A program made the translations under genes and the position numbers. A DNA stretch of 64,000 nucleotides from Aureispira anguillae (GTDB lineage: Bacteria > Bacteroidota > Bacteroidia > Chitinophagales > Saprospiraceae). This document shows, piece by piece, positions 8,591 to 17,100 of the stretch; the first letter of the stretch is position 1; every line of letters starts with the position of its first letter. The stretch spans positions 5,010,001 through 5,074,000 of the forward strand of contig NZ_AP026867.1 of assembly GCF_026000115.1 (NCBI RefSeq), read 5' to 3'. The notes below the pieces were generated by a model. That model searched no databases, was not told where the DNA came from, and saw only the letters and a program-made list of their open reading frames with translations.

Positions 8591-9952
8591 TCAAAAAAGA
8601 GGGCAATTTATGATTGTATTTTGCTTGTTGACAAAGAACCAATCTGTTCCTTCTTTTTTGACTTTAAAAAAGCCATTTTCGGGGCTAATAGCTTGATAAA
8701 CCATTGGAAGTATTAGCGTCCCCTTTGAATTTAAAACGCCTAGTTCTCGATCTTTTCCCTCTACTAAAATCTCTCCAGAAGGCATTGGGCTAACATTTAC
8801 ATAGGAATGAGTAGATAAGGTAGCCATTTTGAATGCCAACCATTTCCATTGTCTAGCCTGTTGTACCAATACTCCCTCCCAATCTTGTCCCCTCTTGGCT
8901 CCATGAACAGCGTCAAAACTATCATTTAAAAATTGCTGTTGTTCTAAATCAAAAATTCTTACTTCTTTTTCTCTTTTTATAGCAACCCAATTGTTTCCAA
9001 GATACTCTATATCAACCGTATTCAACGGCAAAATTAATTTTCCTTCTTGATTTATAATTCCCTTTTTAGCACCAAGCCTAACCAACAAATGGCGATTATC
9101 GGCTAATGGTTTAACAGCATCAAATAATTGATCTGTAATTTTTGTTCCCTTCAGATCCATCAATTGCCACTTAGCAGCAGCATCCTGAACGGCAATGATC
9201 CCTGCATTCAAAATTTGTACCCCCTGATAATCAAAGGCTACCACCACCTCATTATTTGCTGTTATAACCGCCCATTTACCTTCTTTCCTCACACCACAAA
9301 CCGAAAAGTCAGCTTTTGGAATTTTTATCGCATCATATATTGCATCATTTATAGTTTGACCTTCAGCCCCAAACAACTGGTAAAGCCCATTTTTATAAGC
9401 CCAAAAGCCTCCCATTGTCCAATAATTAAGCTGCTCATATTGATTGGTAAGAATAGGCTGTCCGTCTAAATCTACGACTCCATAACCATTGGCATTTTGG
9501 GTAATCATAGCGGTAGTACCTGCTGGTTCTATGTGGTAATAATTCATCAACAAAATCCCCTTACCAGCAGTATTAATTGCTCCATATTCTCCTATGTCTC
9601 CAACTTTCAACGTTCGATCATTTAACTTTTCAACCTCAGGGTAATTTAACGGAATAAGTTTTTGATTTTGGTATAAATAATAGCTAAATTTTGTCTTATC
9701 CTTGGCGGTAATTAAGTAATCATTTCCAATAGGAATGGTCTCAATTTTAGTATAGTTAAAGGGCAAAATTTCCTCGGAGTCCTTATTAACAACACCAAAA
9801 CGACAATCTTTATTCAAGGCTATTGTTAAGGGGGATTCATTTTGTCCCAATACTCCTAGCGAAGAAAGGCAAAACAAATGCAAAATTATTAGGCGATGAT
9901 AAATGCGACTATTTTTATTCAAAAAGACATTCAATCTAATGATAGGCAACAT
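8591..9952 (-). CDS. WG-repeat protein, probably exported
   Basis: A 453-residue protein made of degenerate WG repeats (for example FGVVNKDSEEILPFNY, KWAVITANNEVVVAFDY, KKGIINQEGKLILPL, ELGVLNSKGTLILPMVY), each about 40-50 residues. A hydrophobic stretch at about residues 20-36 (LIILHLFCLSSLGVLG) ending before QNES looks like a signal peptide, although about 19 residues precede it, so the true start may be internal. WG repeats are common in Bacteroidota surface or periplasmic proteins of unknown function and probably form a beta-propeller-like scaffold. The gene lies 15 bp downstream of dnaG on the same strand and may be cotranscribed with it. Confidence 0.85.
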   Translation of the reverse strand: MLPIIRLNVFLNKNSRIYHRLIILHLFCLSSLGVLGQNESPLTIALNKDCRFGVVNKDSEEILPFNYTKIETIPIGNDYLITAKDKTKFSYYLYQNQKLIPLNYPEVEKLNDRTLKVGDIGEYGAINTAGKGILLMNYYHIEPAGTTAMITQNANGYGVVDLDGQPILTNQYEQLNYWTMGGFWAYKNGLYQLFGAEGQTINDAIYDAIKIPKADFSVCGVRKEGKWAVITANNEVVVAFDYQGVQILNAGIIAVQDAAAKWQLMDLKGTKITDQLFDAVKPLADNRHLLVRLGAKKGIINQEGKLILPLNTVDIEYLGNNWVAIKREKEVRIFDLEQQQFLNDSFDAVHGAKRGQDWEGVLVQQARQWKWLAFKMATLSTHSYVNVSPMPSGEILVEGKDRELGVLNSKGTLILPMVYQAISPENGFFKVKKEGTDWFFVNKQNTIINCPLF

Positions 9953-9967
9953 ATTTTTTATTTTAGG

Positions 9968-11986
9968 CTATCGCAAAACCACTGTATTCATCTGTTTTGC
10001 TAAATCTTTCTTAATGTCTAGTAACTTTTGGTTGACCTTTAGACAAATCAGCATATCCGTATCGTTTTTAGCCACTTGAGCTTCCTTTAACGACAATTGA
10101 TTTTTTCGAATTAGCCGCTCTATTTTTTTAAACTTAAACCTTAAAATACTACTCTTAGCATCTGCAACATGGTTAATTTCTGGCAACTCTTGTGTATTCA
10201 AAAAGACATTAAGTCGCTCCCAACCTTCTGAGAAACCATGTTCCTGCATACTAGCGACAAGATCAACCGCTAACTTTGCAACTGCAGGATCTTGATGATT
10301 GGTAAAATAGCTTGTTGAGACGGTTTCATTGGCTTGTAACTTGGTTAAGTATTCGTGTACAACCTTAGTGCAAGTTGCATGATCAAACTCCTCAATCATA
10401 TCCAACATATCCAACAAAATAAATTCTGCAACAGAAGTATTTTCATCCAATTTTCGATCGCCAAAATTAATCAGAATACGAACGATATCCAGCTCTTGAA
10501 ATTCTTCATTTGCTTTTTTTCTAGGTGCAAGTTCACCCGTTGCATTGGTTTTAGGTTGGGATTGGGGATAATCTGGTACCGCCTCCATTCCTTCTTCTGG
10601 AGGCATATCTGCATAAGGATCAAAAAACTCCGAAGAAGAAGCTCTTTTTTTCTGAGCCACCTGTTTTCGTTGCTCTTGTTGGTAGTCTTTTTTTGCTTTA
10701 GATTGGATTCTTTTATTGATTTCTGTATGCAACAATTGTTCGCTCATTTCCATTAACTGAGCGCACTCTTTGACATAAACAGAACGTTTGAGGGCATCTG
10801 GTATTTTAGCAATAGAACCAACAATATCCTTTATCACCTCTGACTTTTTGATTGGATCATGCTCTGCATCCTTTAACAATAAGTTGCTTTTAAACAAAAT
10901 AAAGTCATTTGCCTCTCGATCGATAAACTCCTTAAATGCTGTTGTCCCCACCTTTTTAAGATAAGAATCAGGGTCTTCTCCCTCAGGCAATAACACTACC
11001 TTGACATTCATATCTTGTTCAATCACAATATCCAAGCCTCTCAAAGCTGCCTTAATCCCCGCCTTATCCCCATCGTATAGAATCGTCATATTAGGCGCAT
11101 AACGCTTGACTAAACGTACTTGATCAGCAGTTAGAGAAGTTCCAGAAGAAGCGACAATATTCTCAATACCAGCTTGATGCAAAGAAATAACGTCGGTATA
11201 GCCCTCTACCATATAACACTCATTCATCTTTACAATGGCCTTACGGGCAAAATAAATTCCATAGAGCGTTTTTCGCTTGTTATAAATATCAGATTCTGGT
11301 GTATTTAGATATTTAGGGGCTTTCTTATTGCTAGTCAAAATTCGCCCTCCAAAGCCAATTACTTTTCCAGAGACATTGTGTATGGGAAATTGGACTCGAT
11401 TCCTAAAAAAGTCTCGTTTATTTTTTGTTAAACCTGCTTTTTCAAGTACCGCTTCTTCATAACCTTTGTGGAGACCTTGTTGCAACAAATCATTAGCTCC
11501 TCCATTGGCAAAGCCCAAACCAAATTTTTTGATGGTTTCTTCTCTAAACCCACGTTGTTTAAAATAACTCAGTCCAACACTTTTTCCATAATCTGTATTA
11601 AATAGTTGATTTTGGAAATGCTCTTTTGCAAATTGATTCACAACATATAAACTATCCGAAAGTTGAAGCTGCGCTGTCTGCTCTGCGGTCAACTCATCTT
11701 CTTCGATTGGAATGTTATATTTTTTGGCCAGACTCCGCAAAGCCTCAGGATAGGACAATTGCTCCAAATCCATAATAAAGTTAACAGCATTGCCCCCCTC
11801 CCCACAACCAAAACACTTATAAATGTTTTTTGCAGGAGAAACCGTAAAAGAAGGCGTTTTCTCATTATGAAAAGGACAGAGACCAATATAATTAACTCCT
11901 CGACGTGTTAATTTGACAAAATCGCCAACTACATCTTCAACTTTAACAGTTTCAAATATAGTTTGGATTGTTTTTTGTGTTATCAT
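9968..11986 (-). CDS. dnaG: DNA primase DnaG
   Basis: A 672-residue replicative primase that lays down RNA primers at the fork. The N-terminal CHC2 zinc finger has ligands Cys37, His40, Cys58 and Cys61 (CPFH...CFGC). The catalytic TOPRIM core is seen at roughly 255-345, with VEGYTDVISLHQAG, the SSGTSLT segment and the acidic LYDGDKAG metal-binding motif. The C-terminal region after the variable linker (430-500) is the helicase-binding domain. Length is normal for Bacteroidota primases. No rpsU or rpoD neighbours are present, unlike the E. coli macromolecular synthesis operon; a WG-repeat gene follows instead. Confidence 0.97.
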   Translation of the reverse strand: MITQKTIQTIFETVKVEDVVGDFVKLTRRGVNYIGLCPFHNEKTPSFTVSPAKNIYKCFGCGEGGNAVNFIMDLEQLSYPEALRSLAKKYNIPIEEDELTAEQTAQLQLSDSLYVVNQFAKEHFQNQLFNTDYGKSVGLSYFKQRGFREETIKKFGLGFANGGANDLLQQGLHKGYEEAVLEKAGLTKNKRDFFRNRVQFPIHNVSGKVIGFGGRILTSNKKAPKYLNTPESDIYNKRKTLYGIYFARKAIVKMNECYMVEGYTDVISLHQAGIENIVASSGTSLTADQVRLVKRYAPNMTILYDGDKAGIKAALRGLDIVIEQDMNVKVVLLPEGEDPDSYLKKVGTTAFKEFIDREANDFILFKSNLLLKDAEHDPIKKSEVIKDIVGSIAKIPDALKRSVYVKECAQLMEMSEQLLHTEINKRIQSKAKKDYQQEQRKQVAQKKRASSSEFFDPYADMPPEEGMEAVPDYPQSQPKTNATGELAPRKKANEEFQELDIVRILINFGDRKLDENTSVAEFILLDMLDMIEEFDHATCTKVVHEYLTKLQANETVSTSYFTNHQDPAVAKLAVDLVASMQEHGFSEGWERLNVFLNTQELPEINHVADAKSSILRFKFKKIERLIRKNQLSLKEAQVAKNDTDMLICLKVNQKLLDIKKDLAKQMNTVVLR

Positions 11987-12161
11987 ATACTAAGATTTGC
12001 AGATCTTATTCAAAGATACAAAAAATGCTTTAGAATAGTGAAAAGCAACCTTTTTTGCCAAATTTAGCTTGATTAGCAGCTCAGAAGGCACTTTGGCATA
12101 AAAATTGAAAATAATTAAACAAAAAATATAAAGGTTTTAATTGGGTGTTCTTATAGTGTGG

Positions 12162-12197
12162 GTCTCGCTTCTTTTTTAAGGGGCGGGACTTTTTTTT
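12162..12197 (+). terminator. orphan terminator-like hairpin
   Basis: Arms 12162-12173 and 12178-12189 can pair over 12 positions, three of them G-U, around a TTTT loop, and an 8-T run follows directly. Its plus-strand orientation does not fit dnaG, which is transcribed away on the minus strand, so it may end an unannotated small transcript. Confidence 0.6.
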
Positions 12198-12596
12198 ATG
12201 CACTAAGCTATCCTTTGCCTTACTGCCTCTAAATGGTTTGCCCCTCTCTAAAAAGCCCACGCAATAACTCCTCTCCTTATCACAACAGCCGTTCTTTATC
12301 AAAGAACATTTTATAGTAAAACAATCAGCAGACGGTAATAAATGCTAAAACATTCCAACCAAAGCAGCATATTACTTGTCTATATCGATATAAGGGTATA
12401 CGGAAAAGATAATTAATAAATACCATTTAAAGCCTAATACCACATTTACACGCTTACCATCCTCTTAAGCATCAATCTATGATCTAAATTTTACACGGCT
12501 ATTATTCTTTTATAATTTCTTATAGTAGGTGAATCAAACAAAACTTTGTAGTTTTGTTATTCTCATTTGCAGTTGAATATAAGCCTTACAAATGTT

Positions 12597-12604
12597 TATA
12601 TTTG
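12597..12604 (+). promoter_or_regulatory. candidate -7 promoter box for porV
   Basis: TATATTTG matches the Bacteroidota -7 consensus TAnnTTTG, with a TTG at 12573-12575, 21 nt upstream, as a possible -33 element. It lies 220 bp before the porV start, so the assignment is tentative. Confidence 0.35.
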
Positions 12605-12824
12605 ATGCATTACTTTGTGTAAATTTATTATTGGGTTTTCCTAAATCTCCCCCTTGGTAATCAAGCGAATACTCACAAAGTATGTTATCATAATTGTTCA
12701 TTGATTCTTACATAAAAAATAAATACAGATACAATTGCCAATTGTAAGGTATGGTGTTTACCATCAACGCTCAATGAACGAATGCTTTTTATTTAATTAT
12801 ACTTTATAACTAAACAGCTAATTG

Positions 12825-13970
12825 ATGCTACGATTATTCTTAATGGCTACGGTCATATTTTCCGTAATTTCTTCTCTACATGCCCAAAAATACAGTAATG
12901 AATTTTTATCTATTGGTGTTGGAGCTCGTGCTCAAGCAATGGCAGGGGCACAATTAGCCCACGTTAACGATGCGACAGCTGGCTTTTGGAACCCCGCTGG
13001 ATTAGTTGGAATCGAATCCGATCTTCAATTAGCCGCCATGCACAATGAATGGTTTGCAAGTATTGGACGCTATGACTATGTTGGTTTTGCTGCTCCTATT
13101 ATGGACAAAGCACATCACCTCGGCTTTACATTCATTCGTTTTGGGGTAGACAATATTCCTAATACGCTTTCGCTTTACGAAAAAGATGGCACCATTAATT
13201 ATAACAATGTAACGACCTTTAATGCAGCAGATTATGCCTTTATGTTACATTATGCCAAACGTTTTGACTCTATTGGTTTATCTTTTGGGGTAACGCCCAA
13301 AGTTGTCCATCGAAAAATTGGTCCTTTTGCCACTTCTTGGGGCTTTGGAATTGATCTTGGGGCACAGTACAAGCGTGGAGATTGGCACTTTGGTTTGATG
13401 TTAAAAGATATTTCAACCACGTTTAATGCTTGGTCATTTGATTTTACAGATGAAGAAAAACAAGTGCTTGATATTACAGGCAATGATATTCCCGTCAAAT
13501 CAATGGAAATTACCCGCCCAACAATTGGTTTAGGTGTTGCTTACAGCAAAGATTTTAAAGTCGGCAAACCCAAAGAAGGCAAAAAACAAAAATACATTGG
13601 CTTAACGGCAGAGTTAGATTTTAATATGACAACTGATGGTCAAAGAAATGTATTGATTAGTGCCGACCCAATTAGTTTTGATCCTGCTCTAGGACTTGAA
13701 TTGCATTATAACAACTTAGTCTTTTTAAGAGGAGGTATTAATAACATTCAGCAATTCAAAGATATTTCTGACAATAAAAAATGGGCTGTCCAGCCTAATT
13801 TTGGCTTAGGGTTCAGAATCTATAAATTTTATGTTGATTATGCGCTAGGGCTAAATGCAGGTGGTGCTATTTTAGACAATACACAAGGTGCTATTTTATC
13901 GCATATTGTCTCTGTCAAAATAGACATTAGTTTTAAATACATTAAGAACGCATTAAAAGATGAAGAATAG
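12825..13970 (+). CDS. porV: type IX secretion outer-membrane protein PorV/PorQ family
   Basis: A 381-residue outer-membrane beta-barrel with a signal peptide (MLRLFLMATVIFSVISSLHAQ). The block right after cleavage (FLSIGVGARAQAMAGAQLAHVNDATAGFWNPAGL, cited in part) is the hallmark of the PorV/PorQ family. PorV shuttles T9SS substrates from the translocon to the PorU sortase or attachment complex. The next gene downstream encodes a PorU-type sortase, which supports PorV over PorQ. I start at the ATG 12825 rather than the TTG just before it. A 17-nt-arm terminator follows, so porV and the sortase gene may be separate transcripts. Confidence 0.88.
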   Translation: MLRLFLMATVIFSVISSLHAQKYSNEFLSIGVGARAQAMAGAQLAHVNDATAGFWNPAGLVGIESDLQLAAMHNEWFASIGRYDYVGFAAPIMDKAHHLGFTFIRFGVDNIPNTLSLYEKDGTINYNNVTTFNAADYAFMLHYAKRFDSIGLSFGVTPKVVHRKIGPFATSWGFGIDLGAQYKRGDWHFGLMLKDISTTFNAWSFDFTDEEKQVLDITGNDIPVKSMEITRPTIGLGVAYSKDFKVGKPKEGKKQKYIGLTAELDFNMTTDGQRNVLISADPISFDPALGLELHYNNLVFLRGGINNIQQFKDISDNKKWAVQPNFGLGFRIYKFYVDYALGLNAGGAILDNTQGAILSHIVSVKIDISFKYIKNALKDEE

Positions 13971-13998
13971 TCCTTTAAAACAAAACCTCTAATTTTTG

Positions 13999-14050
13999 GG
14001 TTCTCAAAGTACTAGTACAACAACGCTAGTACCTTGAGAACCTATTTTTT
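13999..14050 (+). terminator. terminator between porV and porU
   Basis: Arms 13999-14015 and 14026-14042 pair over 17 positions with one mismatch around a 10-nt loop, followed by a T-run at 14045-14050. Confidence 0.85.
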
Positions 14051-14149
14051 ATTGAGGTTCTCCTAACTATCAATTACCCTACCCTAACATTGATTGTAAA
14101 GATGGTTCCCTATCTCCCCTAATCCATTTTTATTTAAATAGCTATTATT

Positions 14150-17100
14150 ATGAAATTAGAATTTGACAACTTAAACCGCCTCTATAACCATTACAAATAC
14201 TGGCAAATAGGCCTCATTATTTGTTCGCTATCCTTTTGGGGCTCCCTTTCAACTTCTTTATTCGCTCAGGGTCACAATGGACTCTTTGGCAATGAGTGGA
14301 TTGACTATAGCCCTGGCAAAAAATACTATAAGATCAAGGTTACACAAGATGGCATGTATCGAGTCAGTGCCGCTGTATTACAACAAGCAGGAGCCAATCT
14401 AAGCAGTCTTAATGTTGCAGGGATACAAGTTTTTCATCAAGGAAAAGAGATACCAATCCAAGTAGAAAGCTCTGGTGGTGTCCTAAGCTATGTTCAGTTT
14501 TATGGAGAAAAAAATAGAGGAGATTTTGATGTCAATTGTTACAATGAAGCAAGTCACCATTTTAATGAAGCTTATAGTCTTTATACCGACACCTCAGCTT
14601 ATTTTTTAACTTGGGACAATACTCCTTCTACAGAGCATTACACCACTGTTGGAGCTAATTTGTCTAACCTTCCTGCCAAAGAACAATACTTCATGCACAC
14701 AAATCGAGTAGTATATTCTAGTAGTTGGAACGAAGGACTTACTTGGCAAGTCTCAACAGAACGCCTTAGTAAATCAACTTTTGAATATGGAGAAGGGTTT
14801 GGTTCTTCGCTTGCAATTTCAAGAAGCACCACCGTTCCATCGGAACATCCTTACAATAGCGGTCCCAATGCAACAGGCTCTATCAAGGCCTTTACAGCTG
14901 GCGATCATGCCCACGTTTTAAATATCAAATCAGGAGGTACAGTCTATGCAACCCATTCATTTAATGCGTGGAAAGTGGATAAATTTTCAGCTAGCTTACC
15001 AGCTTCTATCATCCAAACAGGAGGCACAGATCTCACCGCCCAAGGTACTGCGAATGGATCTGACAAATATTTTATTGCCTATGCAGAGCTTACCTATCCT
15101 AGGTTATTTAATTTTGATGGAAACTATATTTTTCCGTTCTCTATTGCAGCCCACAATAATAGAAAGTATATAGAGCTCAATAATATTGACAATACGAATG
15201 CAGGGCAAAATAAATTTTACTTGTATGATTTGACCAATAAAACACGCATCCAATGTTTTTATGATGCTGCTAATACACGATTATTAACGGATTTAACGCC
15301 CTCTTCTCAGGATAGAGAGTTGGTACTTATTAATGAAGGAAATAGCAATAGCTATACCAATGTTTTAGCAGTAGAAACCATTACTTTTAGAAATTTTTCT
15401 TCTTCTATTTTTACCCCAATTAATTATGTGATCGTTACCCATCCTAGTCTAAAAAGTAACTCATTAGGAGCCGATCCTATTTTTGACTACCGTGCTTATC
15501 GACAATCTGTAGCAGGAGGAAGTTATCAAACCCTAGAAGTTTCTATTAACGAATTGTACGATCAGTTTGCTTACGGAATCTCAACTCACCCCTTAGCGAT
15601 TCGCCATTTTGCACATTACATTAAACAAAACTGGATTGATCCAGAGTATTTGTACCTAATCGGAAAAGGGAGAATCTATGCAGACATTCGTACCAATAAA
15701 GCCAATTTACTGCTGCCAACATTTGGTTACCCTCCTTCCGATCATGTTTTAGTTGCATCAATTCAAAGTGATGAACCAGCCATTGCTGTTGGGCGGCTAT
15801 CGGCAAGTACAGGCGATCAAGTAAGTGCCTATCTGCAAAAAATAAAAGATGTAGAAGCAGAACGAGCAGCCCCTCAAACCATCGCAGATAGAGGATGGAC
15901 AAAAAATTTGCTTCACCTAGGGGGAGGAAAAAATAGTAACGAGCAAAATATAATTCGCTATCACCTCAATACGATGAAAAATACGATAGAAGCTCCTCTT
16001 TATGGGGGCTATGTACAGTCGTTTTTTAAATCATCTACCAACCCTATACAAGCAGCCCAATCTTCGTACCTTGACTCCTTGATCAATTCGGGCGTGTCTA
16101 TGATTACATTCTTTGGGCATTCATCCGCTAATAGTTTTGATTTTAACCTAGACCACCCTCAAAACTATAGCAACTATAAAAAATACCCCCTTATTATGGC
16201 ACTAGGTTGCTATGGGGGAACCATGTTTGCTCAAACGCCCCTAATTAGTGAGGACTTTATCTTTGAACCTCAGGCTGGGGCAGGTGTATTCTTAGCCTCT
16301 TCTAGTGCTGCTGCTTTAGAAGCATTAAATCAATTTGCACAGCATTTTTACACAGGAATTGGTAATACGCATTACAATGAAGGAGCTGCAAAATCTGCAA
16401 AATCTGCCATTCGTGCATTAGAAAATGCCAGTAACTATACCACAACCAATCAAATGGCTTGTCATTATATGACCTATCACGGAGATCCTGCCTATCAGGT
16501 GTCCACTGCAACACATCCCGACTATTATATTGACAATAGTTTGGTTAGTCATTCTCCCGATATTGTAACCGTCCAAATGAATACCTTCAATTTGGAGCTA
16601 GATGTTTATAATATTGGAAAAGCCATTGATACGGTATTCAACATTCGAGTAGAAAGAATTTTTCCGAATGGAACTAGTGCTTTTGTTACCTCTCAACAAG
16701 TTTCAGCGCCCCTTTTTAGATCTAATATTACGATTCCCGTTCCTGTTGGAAATAGTGAAGCATTAGGAATCAATAAATTTAACATTTATATCGATGCTGA
16801 CAATGACATTGATGAGCAACCGAACCCTGCGGCAGAAAACAACAACGAAGTAATTCAATATTGTGTTGCCATATTATCAGATGCTATTGTTCCCGTTTAT
16901 CCCTATGAATTTGCAATTGTCCCCAACGCTCCAATTACACTTAAGGCATCAACAGGAAATGCATTTGCTTTGCCCCAAACTTATGCCATTCAAATTGATA
17001 CAACAGCTTATTTTAATAGCCCTCTTTTAGAACAAACAACAATTTCTCAGGTAGGTGGTTTAGTAGAATGGACCCCTAGTATGAGTTATTTGGACAGTGT

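Larger units (their letters stand above)
11987..12824. other. long intergenic region between dnaG and porV
   Basis: About 840 bp without a convincing gene. It contains a terminator-like hairpin at 12162-12197 with no plus-strand gene before it, a 9-bp inverted repeat at 12537-12558 (AACAAAACT / AGTTTTGTT) and a TATATTTG box at 12597-12604 that fits the Bacteroidota -7 consensus and could serve porV with a 5' leader of over 200 nt. Confidence 0.5.

Noticed and set aside
12081-12302. 73-codon minus-strand ORF upstream of dnaG
   Set aside because: Lys/Arg-rich and without domain character. It spans the terminator-like hairpin, and its composition fits non-coding DNA.
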